Shown one piece after another: positions 40,319-47,210 of a stretch of DNA of 64,000 nucleotides. Location of the stretch: NCBI RefSeq assembly GCF_001654925.1, contig NZ_LXER01000017.1, forward strand, positions 62,001 through 126,000, given 5' to 3'. The stretch comes from Buttiauxella brennerae ATCC 51605. GTDB lineage: Bacteria > Pseudomonadota > Gammaproteobacteria > Enterobacterales > Enterobacteriaceae. A model generated the notes under the pieces. It worked only from the letters and a program-made list of their open reading frames with translations, ran no database searches and was not told the DNA's origin. The number at the start of each line of letters is the position of its first letter. Position 1 is the stretch's first letter. The translations under genes and the position numbers were made by a program.

Positions 40319-40842
40319 AAACCTCCCTATTATTGTTGCTCTGGCTGACTGTTTTTACACCCGTCGCCCATGCCGCTGACTGGTTAAACTGGCATAAAGT
40401 CGGTAGCGCGACTCTCACCTGGGGGCCATTTACCGTCTATACCTCCCAACTGCTTACGCCAAGCGGTCTTTATGACGGGCCGATGCAGAACCAGGCGCTG
40501 ATTATCACCTACCAACGCGACATCAGTCGCAAGGAGCTGGTCGAGGCCACTCGTGACCAATGGCAGGCGCAAGGCGTACTCGCGCGCGAACCGCAAAGCA
40601 ATACCTGGATTCGTACGCTGCTTTCACTCTGGCCAGATGTATCGAATGGTACCCAACTGGCATTTGTTCTCAACGATAAACAGGGGCAGTTCTGGTATCG
40701 CGCTTCAACATCACAAAAAACCTTTACCCCTCTGGGGCCCCGCCAGTCTGAAGCGTTTAGCGTCCACTTTTTGGGCATCTGGCTTGATCCCCGCACTCAA
40801 TATCCCGCACTGCGCCAGCAGTTAATTGGAGGTGGAGAATGA
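40315..40842 (+). CDS. Periplasmic chalcone-isomerase-like protein
   Basis: 175 residues. A signal peptide KTSLLLLLWLTVFTPVAHAA is followed by a chalcone-isomerase-fold domain (WLNWHKVGSATLTWGPFTVYTSQLL, LIITYQRDIS). Plant relatives of this fold bind fatty acids, which suits a lipid pathway; the periplasmic location is predicted from the signal peptide. Strong AGGGAGG site; overlaps its neighbours on both sides. Confidence 0.8.
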   Translation: MKTSLLLLLWLTVFTPVAHAADWLNWHKVGSATLTWGPFTVYTSQLLTPSGLYDGPMQNQALIITYQRDISRKELVEATRDQWQAQGVLAREPQSNTWIRTLLSLWPDVSNGTQLAFVLNDKQGQFWYRASTSQKTFTPLGPRQSEAFSVHFLGIWLDPRTQYPALRQQLIGGGE

Positions 40843-41369
40843 AACGTATTCTGGCACTCGGTATAGCATTGATTCTGTTGCTGGCGGGATGTAGCACAAA
40901 CATTAACGACTACCGCCAACAGACGCCGCCACTTGATATCTTCCACTACTTCCAGGGTAAAACCGAGGCATGGGGCATGGTGCAGGACCGCAGTGGGAAA
41001 CAGCTGCGCCGCTTCCATGTCGAGATTAGCGGTGACGTTGTCGGCGACACATTGACTCTCAATGAGCACTTCGTCTATGACGACGGCGAGAAACAGCAGC
41101 GGGTTTGGCATATTCGCCGCGTCAGTTCTGACCGTTACGAAGGCACTGCGGGCGATATTGAAGGCGTGGCAACGGGCACGACGGCGGGGAATGCCTTTAA
41201 CTGGCGTTACAGCATGAAGGTGAAAGCCAACGGCAGCAGCTGGCTGCTGAACTTTGACGACTGGATGTACCTGCAAGACGGCACCCATCTTTTTAACAAA
41301 ACCGAGATGAAGAAATTCGGGGTTACCGTTGGTACGGTCACGCTTTTCTTTACCCGAAAAGATCAGTAA
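40839..41369 (+). CDS. DUF3833 lipoprotein
   Basis: 176 residues. Lipoprotein signal with lipobox LLAGC (Cys 18), then NINDYRQQTPPLDIFHYFQGKTEAWGMVQDRSG, typical of DUF3833, a beta-rich lipocalin-like fold. Asn/Thr after the cysteine gives no Lol-avoidance signal, so outer-membrane sorting is expected. Predicted to bind or carry a modified lipid. It ends 12 bp before the DUF523-DUF1722 gene. Confidence 0.82.
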   Translation: MKRILALGIALILLLAGCSTNINDYRQQTPPLDIFHYFQGKTEAWGMVQDRSGKQLRRFHVEISGDVVGDTLTLNEHFVYDDGEKQQRVWHIRRVSSDRYEGTAGDIEGVATGTTAGNAFNWRYSMKVKANGSSWLLNFDDWMYLQDGTHLFNKTEMKKFGVTVGTVTLFFTRKDQ

Positions 41370-41381
41370 GAGGATTACACC

Positions 41382-42341
41382 ATGAACACTCAACCTGTCA
41401 TTGGGATTAGCGGATGTTTAACCGGCTCGGCAGTAAGATTTGACGGCGGTCATAAACGGATGGGCTTTGTAATGGACGCGCTGTCTCAGTGGGTGACGTT
41501 CAAACCTGTCTGCCCGGAGATGGCTATCGGCCTCCCCGTTCCCCGCCCGGCGCTGCGCCTGGTTCAGACCAGCGAAGGGGATATCCGGATGCGCTTTAGC
41601 CATGCCCCTCATGATGATGTGACGCAGAAAATGGCCACATTCGCTGATTCATATATTTCCCAACAGAGTCATTTGTCTGGCTTTATCGTCTGCGCGAAAT
41701 CGCCGAGCTGCGGCATGGAACGCGTCCGGCTTTATGACGATAAAGGGAATCGCGGGCGCAAAGAGGGTGTCGGGCTGTTTACCGGTGCGCTGTTGGAAAA
41801 ATTCCCGTGGCTGCCCGTAGAAGAGGATGGCCGCCTTCACGACCCGGTGCTGCGTGAAAACTTTGTCGAACGGGTTTTCGCCTTACACGAACTCAACACC
41901 CTGCGGGCAAACGGTCTGACGCGCCGCGCACTTCTGGATTTCCACAGCCGCTACAAACTCCAGTTGCTGGCGCACCACCAGCCAGGCTACCGGGAAATTG
42001 GACCTTTTGTCGCGTCGCTGCACCAGTGGGAAGATCTGGATGCTTTCTTCGTCGAGTATCGCGAAAAGCTCATGACGATCCTGAAAAATCCCGCGTCACG
42101 TAAAAATCACACTAACGTGCTCATGCATATTCAGGGCTACTTCCGCAAACAACTGAACACCCGCCAGCGCGGGGAATTGCGTGACGTGATCCTTCACTAC
42201 CGTGAAGGACTGTTACCGCTGCTCGCCCCACTAACGCTGTTGAATCATTATCTGGGCGAGTACCCGGACAGCTACCTGCTGACGCAAAACTACTTTTCCC
42301 CCTACCCCGAAAATTTATGCCTGCGTCTGACGGTTAACTGA
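41382..42341 (+). CDS. DUF523-DUF1722 (YbgA-like) protein
   Basis: 319 residues in two domains. DUF523 (1-155) has conserved cysteines in SGCLTGSAVR, VCPEMAIGLPVPR and CAKSPSCGMERV; DUF1722 (about 185-300) has HSRYKLQLLAHHQPGYREIG and MHIQGYF. E. coli YbgA carries the DUF1722 part and lies next to phrB. Genes of this type recur in light- and singlet-oxygen-response clusters. The cysteines may bind iron-sulfur; unproven. Last gene of the operon, preceded by GAGGA. Confidence 0.85.
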   Translation: MNTQPVIGISGCLTGSAVRFDGGHKRMGFVMDALSQWVTFKPVCPEMAIGLPVPRPALRLVQTSEGDIRMRFSHAPHDDVTQKMATFADSYISQQSHLSGFIVCAKSPSCGMERVRLYDDKGNRGRKEGVGLFTGALLEKFPWLPVEEDGRLHDPVLRENFVERVFALHELNTLRANGLTRRALLDFHSRYKLQLLAHHQPGYREIGPFVASLHQWEDLDAFFVEYREKLMTILKNPASRKNHTNVLMHIQGYFRKQLNTRQRGELRDVILHYREGLLPLLAPLTLLNHYLGEYPDSYLLTQNYFSPYPENLCLRLTVN

Positions 42342-42534
42342 GAACGCAACACATTGAGAGCTGGCTTATCGGGCCAGCACGTCAATTTCTGGGTAAAACG
42401 ACGCTCACACTCCAGATCAAAGTGACATATTGACAGTAACTTACTTACTGCGGTTCATCTTGTCGGTGCTAGCGCCCTTCATCCAGTGTACAATTGGCCG
42501 CTGATTTTTTACCGCGCAACACCAAGGAGAGTGC
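42342..42534. promoter_or_regulatory. Lipid operon end and yciC promoter region
   Basis: Contains a short stem GCTGGC/GCCAGC (42359-42377 area) soon after the operon stop, without a T-run, and the region ahead of yciC with AAGGAG. A TGTACAATT sequence near 42487 resembles one half of an MlrA box, possibly by chance. Confidence 0.35.
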
Positions 42535-43278
42535 ATGTCTATCACGGCGGGTTCTGTGTACCGTGACACGGGGAATTTTCTACGCAATCAGTTTGTTACT
42601 GTCTTACTGATCGCTTTGCTTTGTGCCTTTATTTCGGTGGTGATCGGTCACGCTTTTTCACCTAGCGACGAGCAAATGTCTATCCTTAGCGAAGGGGATA
42701 ATTTATCGAATAGCGTTGGGCTGTTTGACCTTGTGCAAAACATGACTCCAGAACAACAGCAAATGTTGCTCAAAGCGTCAGCGGCATCGACATTTTCCGG
42801 TTTGATCGGCAATGCTATCCTTGCGGGTAGCATGCTGGTTTTGATCCAGATGGTTTCTGCCGGTCAGCGTGTGAGTGCGCTTCGTGCCATTGGTACGTCG
42901 GCACCTGTGTTGCCTAAAATCTTTATTCTGATGTTCCTAACCACTTTCCTGGTGCAGATTGGCATCATGCTGGTTGTGGTACCCGGTGTCGTGTTAGCGA
43001 TTTTGCTGTCGTTCGCACCGATTATGGTTGTTCAGGATAAAGCGGGGATCTTCCAGTCCATGCGCAGCAGCATGCGTCTTGCATGGGCAAATATGCGCCT
43101 GGTTGCCCCAGCGGTGATTAGCTGGTTGCTGGCAAAAACTGCACTTCTGATGCTCGCATCTTCATTTGCGGCGCTGTCACCTGCTGTTGGCGGGGTGGTC
43201 GCGAATACGATTAGCAACCTGATTTCTGCCGTGTTGCTCATCTATGTATACCGTTTGTATATGCTGGTTCGCCAATAA
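42535..43278 (+). CDS. yciC: UPF0259 membrane protein YciC
   Basis: 247 residues, the E. coli length, with about six hydrophobic helices ([18 protein letters not shown] near the start and [22 protein letters not shown] centrally). Inner-membrane protein of unknown function; in E. coli genetic data tie yciB and yciC to membrane and envelope homeostasis. Marks return to the conserved backbone after the accessory blocks. 60 bp ahead of yciB. Confidence 0.95.
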   Translation: MSITAGSVYRDTGNFLRNQFVTVLLIALLCAFISVVIGHAFSPSDEQMSILSEGDNLSNSVGLFDLVQNMTPEQQQMLLKASAASTFSGLIGNAILAGSMLVLIQMVSAGQRVSALRAIGTSAPVLPKIFILMFLTTFLVQIGIMLVVVPGVVLAILLSFAPIMVVQDKAGIFQSMRSSMRLAWANMRLVAPAVISWLLAKTALLMLASSFAALSPAVGGVVANTISNLISAVLLIYVYRLYMLVRQ

Positions 43279-43338
43279 CATTAACTTACGCCTGAGCAGA
43301 CTCATTTACGGTTCAGGCGTTATTTTACGGAACAGATT

Positions 43339-43875
43339 ATGAAGCAGTTTCTCGATTTTCTGCCCCTGATTGTCTTCTTTGCATTCTATAAAATGTACGA
43401 CATCTATGTGGCCTCAGGCGCACTGATCGTCGCCACCGGTTTTGCGTTGGTCTACAGCTGGTATAAATTCCACAAGCTGGAGAAAATGGCGCTGATCACC
43501 TTCTTAATGGTTGCGGTATTCGGCGGCCTGACGTTGTTCTTCCATAACGATGAATTTATCAAATGGAAAGTAACCGTGATTTACGGCCTGTTTGCTGCCG
43601 CGTTGCTGATTAGCCAGTTGGTGATGGGCAAGCCGTTGATTCAACGGATGCTGGGGAAAGAGATTTCCTTGCCGCAAATGGTCTGGTCACGCTTGAATGT
43701 TGCCTGGGCGCTGTTTTTCATCATCTGCGGCGCACTCAATATTTACGTTGCGTTCTGGCTGCCACAAAGCGTGTGGGTCAACTTTAAAGTTTTCGGCCTG
43801 ACCGCAGCAACGCTGGTATTTACCCTGCTGAGCGGCGTGTATATCTATCGCCACATGCCTCAGGAAGAGAAGTAG
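43339..43875 (+). CDS. yciB: Inner-membrane septation protein A (YciB)
   Basis: 178 residues (E. coli 179) with five hydrophobic helices, starting [27 protein letters not shown], and the conserved LMGK-like [15 protein letters not shown] loop. IspZ/YciB proteins interact with cell-elongation and division machinery and affect envelope integrity. Probably cotranscribed with yciC and ended by the hairpin at 43921. Confidence 0.96.
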   Translation: MKQFLDFLPLIVFFAFYKMYDIYVASGALIVATGFALVYSWYKFHKLEKMALITFLMVAVFGGLTLFFHNDEFIKWKVTVIYGLFAAALLISQLVMGKPLIQRMLGKEISLPQMVWSRLNVAWALFFIICGALNIYVAFWLPQSVWVNFKVFGLTAATLVFTLLSGVYIYRHMPQEEK

Positions 43876-43920
43876 GAATAGCGCCGACTGCATCAATAAG
43901 TTGTTGGCCGTTTCTCTATA

Positions 43921-43948
43921 AAAAGCACGCAACTCATTGCGTGCTTTT
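43921..43948 (+). terminator. yciB terminator
   Basis: Perfect 12-bp stem AAAAGCACGCAA/TTGCGTGCTTTT with loop ctca, continuing into further T; 45 bp after the stop codon. Confidence 0.9.
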
Positions 43949-43980
43949 TTGCTTTTAAAACGTGGCAAACTCCCGATACA

Positions 43981-44013
43981 AAAATGCCCCGGCAATAATA
44001 ACCGAGGCATTTT
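43981..44013 (-). terminator. Terminator of the small secreted-protein gene
   Basis: Imperfect stem AAAATGCC-C-CGG / CCG-A-GGCATTTT, 21 bp beyond the stop of the minus-strand gene at 44035, followed on that strand by T. It probably serves that gene. Confidence 0.75.
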
Positions 44014-44034
44014 CATCAGACTTAAATTCTAAAA

Positions 44035-44319
44035 TTAATGATGGTCATCATACTGGTGCTCAATCACCATACCTTCCGCAACACTGGCAACATGCCGAGC
44101 ACGTGGATGATAAGCGGCTACGGGGGCTGGAGCGGGCGTTGGTGCAACATAAACTGCCTGCGGTGCCGGGCTTGCAACGGTGATAGCCTGCGAAACAGTA
44201 ACGGAAGAAGGCACTACCACCACTTTATAGCCACTTGGCACATCAACAGTGACATTTTGCGCCATGGCTGAGCTAATCCCACCCGCCATAACAACCGCCA
44301 AAAGAATGATTTTTTTCAT
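44035..44319 (-). CDS. Small secreted Val/Pro/Ala-rich protein
   Basis: 94 residues. A clear signal peptide KKIILLAVVMAGGISSAMA is followed by a Val-rich segment (VDVPSGYKVVVVPSSVTVSQ), a Pro/Ala run (APTPAPAPVAAYHPRARH) and a His/Asp tail HQYDDHH that could bind metal. Exported to the periplasm or beyond. Family not recognised; not present at this place in E. coli K-12. Single gene with its own terminator. Confidence 0.7.
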   Translation of the reverse strand: MKKIILLAVVMAGGISSAMAQNVTVDVPSGYKVVVVPSSVTVSQAITVASPAPQAVYVAPTPAPAPVAAYHPRARHVASVAEGMVIEHQYDDHH

Positions 44320-44586
44320 ATAAACATTAACCTACCAGATAGTCAGAATACGTAATTCGCTAAAAGAAGCGTCAGTAAATACAAGTCATGCTTTTTCTGT
44401 GGTGCGACAGTGATGCGGATAGTAGACAGTTTATCAATGTGATTATTAGCTTTGGGTGCTTAGGTTTATCCCCTTCAAAAACGACTTCACAAGCCATACC
44501 GGGCGCAGGGTCATGTTCATAACTATGATAAAATATGCAAAGACTTTAATAATGTTGAAATTCATGACTACTTTTTGGAAAGCAAA

Positions 44587-44979
44587 ATGACTCCACAAGA
44601 CGCACCCGCAGGGGAACTGGTACTGCGCACACTCGCGATGCCTGCTGACACTAACGCCAACGGCGATATTTTTGGCGGCTGGTTGATGGCGCAAATGGAT
44701 ATGGGCGGTGCAATCATGGCCAAAGAGATTGCCCAGGGGCGCGTGGTCACCGTTCGTGTCGATGGTATGACCTTCCTTAAACCCGTCGCGGTAGGCGATG
44801 TGGTGTGTTGTTATGCAAACTGCGTAAAACGTGGCAATAGCTCCATCACCATAAATGTCGAAGTGTGGGTGAAAAAGGTTTCATCAGAGCCGATTGGCCA
44901 GCGCTACAAAGCCACTGAAGCCATTTTTATTTATGTGGCTGTCGATTCTGAAGGTAAGCCGCGCCCTATTCCTCGCTAA
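44587..44979 (+). CDS. yciA: Acyl-CoA thioesterase YciA
   Basis: 130 residues (E. coli 132). Hotdog-fold thioesterase with the catalytic-region motif MPADTNANGDIFGGWLMAQMD and SEPIGQRYKATEA. It hydrolyses a broad range of acyl-CoAs in the cytoplasm as a hexamer. The ATG at 44587 gives the E. coli-like N-terminus; a TTG four codons upstream is less likely. In E. coli the next gene is tonB; here the fimbrial block follows. Confidence 0.96.
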   Translation: MTPQDAPAGELVLRTLAMPADTNANGDIFGGWLMAQMDMGGAIMAKEIAQGRVVTVRVDGMTFLKPVAVGDVVCCYANCVKRGNSSITINVEVWVKKVSSEPIGQRYKATEAIFIYVAVDSEGKPRPIPR

Positions 44980-44992
44980 ATTTATTAATAGG

Positions 44993-45017
44993 AAATGCGC
45001 CTGACGGCGCATTTTTT
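44993..45017 (+). terminator. yciA terminator
   Basis: Stem AATGCGCC/GGCGCATT with loop tgac and a following run of six T, 15 bp after the stop; it also separates yciA from the convergent fimbrial operon. Confidence 0.9.
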
Positions 45018-45033
45018 GACTACAAATCATCAG

Positions 45034-45669
45034 TCATAAACACTCACTCATAAATAAATTGACCGGAGGATTATGCTTTTTCAAATTATTAAGAAACAGT
45101 AATAATTCACAATCGGAATGAAGATTAAATTTGCTCATCATTAAACGTTTGTGTGCGCTTATGGTTTTAACATTAAGTTCTAATAGTTCTGCTATACCAA
45201 TAATGTCATGACCGCGAAGCAGCAATTTAGCAATCGTCAGTTGCTGCGGTGTTAGTGAGCGATATTTGCATTTCAGGCATTTTTTACAAGGTAATGATTC
45301 AGGGTTTTCAATATTGTTCCTCCAGGCTTGCACAACCTGTTCTCGCGCGGTGTTTAATGGCTCTGCACGGTTGATAAACACAACGTTTTTTATACATAGC
45401 GGCAACTCATTATGATAAGGAGTCTTTTCACCATCATAGATACCAATAATTAACCCTGGCCTGCTTCGGTACTTTAACATCGGCTGGCAAATATATTCAG
45501 CACCTGCCACAAAACTCTTTACGATCACATCAGCCTGAATGGAATTCGTTTTGGTCAGTGGGTTAAACTGCACAGGCTCATTTTGTTCTTCAAGAAATAA
45601 TTCCTCGAGAAAAATTTCCATTCCATTCCGATACAGCGAATCCGAATCATCAATGGCGATATTTAACAT
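45034..45669 (-). CDS. LuxR-type regulator with cysteine motif, last gene of fimbrial operon 1
   Basis: 211 residues. A divergent N-terminal pseudo-receiver-like part (MLNIAIDDSDSLYRNGMEIFLEEL) has no phosphoacceptor triad evident; the C-terminal LuxR helix-turn-helix (about 137-195) reads SLTPQQLTIAKLLLRGHDIIGIAELLELNVKTISAHKRLM. Just before it lies C128-x2-C131-x2-C134. All six cysteines shared with the copy 2 protein fall at the same positions (61, 92, 128, 131, 134, 187). The overall layout recalls RcsA/BglJ-type auxiliary regulators. It is 41 bp downstream of the minor pilin gene, so it is made with the fimbria. Confidence 0.8.
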   Translation of the reverse strand: MLNIAIDDSDSLYRNGMEIFLEELFLEEQNEPVQFNPLTKTNSIQADVIVKSFVAGAEYICQPMLKYRSRPGLIIGIYDGEKTPYHNELPLCIKNVVFINRAEPLNTAREQVVQAWRNNIENPESLPCKKCLKCKYRSLTPQQLTIAKLLLRGHDIIGIAELLELNVKTISAHKRLMMSKFNLHSDCELLLFLNNLKKHNPPVNLFMSECL

Positions 45670-45710
45670 CTTTTCCTTTCTCAGAATGCTACTTAAACCA
45701 AAATAAGATC

Positions 45711-46232
45711 TTACTGGTAAGTAAATACAACGCTTACCGCAGCATTAAACGTCCCACCTGTCGCATTCTCAGCCGGGCTGAATATTCTCGCAGAAAGCGG
45801 GAATACTGCCTGTCTCGTTGAATTATCAACGTTCACAGTCATCTGGCTGGCATTACCGTAAATAACCGAATGGTCAGTATTTGTCATCTGCAAGGCGCTA
45901 TTCACCCCCGTGCCGAGATTCTTAAATGCTGTCGGGTCGGTACTGTCAACATCACCGCTAAAGGTTGCCGTTGCTGAATGGGTAGCAGCCGGACACTGGG
46001 TTAATAAAAGCTGGAAGTCCTTCCAGACTGGATTCCCGCCGGGCTGATTAAGGTTGTTTGCAAACGCCGGCCCTAAATCAACTTGTTTCGAGACAGTATC
46101 CGTATCGACGACACACGGTGATGCCACCACACGCCCGGTTACGCTGATATTCACCAGGTCGGCAGCACTGGCCATAACGACATAACACAGTGCGGCACCC
46201 GAGAGAATCAAAGCAGTAATGGTCTTTTTCAT
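45711..46232 (-). CDS. Minor fimbrial subunit, copy 1
   Basis: 173 residues. Signal peptide KKTITALILSGAALCYVVMASAA, then a pilin fold with the paired cysteines in ASPCVVDTD and LLLTQCPAATH, and the beta-zipper C-terminus AAVSVVFTYQ recognised by the chaperone. Closest relative is the copy 2 subunit at 53668 (shared TDPTAFKN, TNTDHSVIY and QMTV). FimF/FimG-like tip or adaptor role, by position after the adhesin. Confidence 0.88.
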   Translation of the reverse strand: MKKTITALILSGAALCYVVMASAADLVNISVTGRVVASPCVVDTDTVSKQVDLGPAFANNLNQPGGNPVWKDFQLLLTQCPAATHSATATFSGDVDSTDPTAFKNLGTGVNSALQMTNTDHSVIYGNASQMTVNVDNSTRQAVFPLSARIFSPAENATGGTFNAAVSVVFTYQ

Positions 46233-46246
46233 GATAATTACCGCCC

Positions 46247-47200
46247 TTATTGATAGGTTAATTGTAGCGTGGCACTGGTACTGGCATCGCCAGCCGTTAC
46301 CGTGGTTTGAGTCTGAATAAAACGTGCCTTCAGAGGAAAGGTTTCGACACCACCCGGTGAGCTTTTCAGCACGATTCTATTATTCAATATTAAAGGAACA
46401 TCATTATAAAGAAGCTGAATCCCCACACCACTGGCGACATCACTTCCCCCCTGGTTATTTAATGCTAGTACGCTGGCATTCGAACTATCAGGGTTTTGTG
46501 TCCCATTTAATGAAACATTAAAATTGGCACCGGCATCACAATCCAACCCAAGGTTTTGAGTTGAGCTGACATCCGGTATAAAACCGATGGTGTTGCCAAA
46601 AGTTGAAACCGGAACATCGCCCAATGGAAACACTAAATTAGGCGTTTTTATCGAACAGGCGACTTGTGTGACAGAACCACCCGACAATTGGATATCACGC
46701 AAAATACCGCCATCGTCTAAAAGTGTTTGATGACCAACTCTGCCAGGAACCAAATTACCTGAAATAATATTCCCCACTTTATAAAGTCTTATAACCTGTG
46801 GATTTCCCGACCAAATATCTGTAATGGTTGTACTACCCGAAGCAAGCTGATAGGGAACCGGTGGACTTTGCATCGTCGATGTGCCACCCGTCATACCAAC
46901 AATACTCATACCGACCCCTGGAATGTTCGTGTTATAGACATTGGGAATGGACGTTGCCACTCCCCCCATATAATCGAACTGGGCCAATGCCTTGCCAGGG
47001 CCGGTGGCATTGATGCAAGTAGCCTGATGAACTTCTTGGGCCTGGGTTGGTACAGTCCCAATTAGCGCTCCTACCGGCGTATCGCGCTGAACGATGATAT
47101 TTCCGGCATTAACAACTGAAAGCCAGGTATCTACCGTCTGGCAAACGGCCCCAGCAAGACCAGAAAATAATAATGTAATAATTAAAGCAAAATATTTCAT
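46247..47200 (-). CDS. Two-domain fimbrial tip adhesin, copy 1
   Basis: 317 residues from the ATG at 47200 (AAGGAATT upstream). Signal peptide KYFALIITLLFSGLAGA, an N-terminal receptor-binding domain (about 20-195) and a C-terminal pilin domain starting near VACSIKTPNLVFPLGDV and ending STSATLQLTYQ. This is the FimH layout. The lectin part shows little similarity to known adhesins that I can recall; the pilin half and the RDTPVGALIGT region match copy 2. It starts 10 bp after the usher stop. Confidence 0.85.
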   Translation of the reverse strand: MKYFALIITLLFSGLAGAVCQTVDTWLSVVNAGNIIVQRDTPVGALIGTVPTQAQEVHQATCINATGPGKALAQFDYMGGVATSIPNVYNTNIPGVGMSIVGMTGGTSTMQSPPVPYQLASGSTTITDIWSGNPQVIRLYKVGNIISGNLVPGRVGHQTLLDDGGILRDIQLSGGSVTQVACSIKTPNLVFPLGDVPVSTFGNTIGFIPDVSSTQNLGLDCDAGANFNVSLNGTQNPDSSNASVLALNNQGGSDVASGVGIQLLYNDVPLILNNRIVLKSSPGGVETFPLKARFIQTQTTVTAGDASTSATLQLTYQ

Positions 47201-47210
47201 AGCGAATTCC

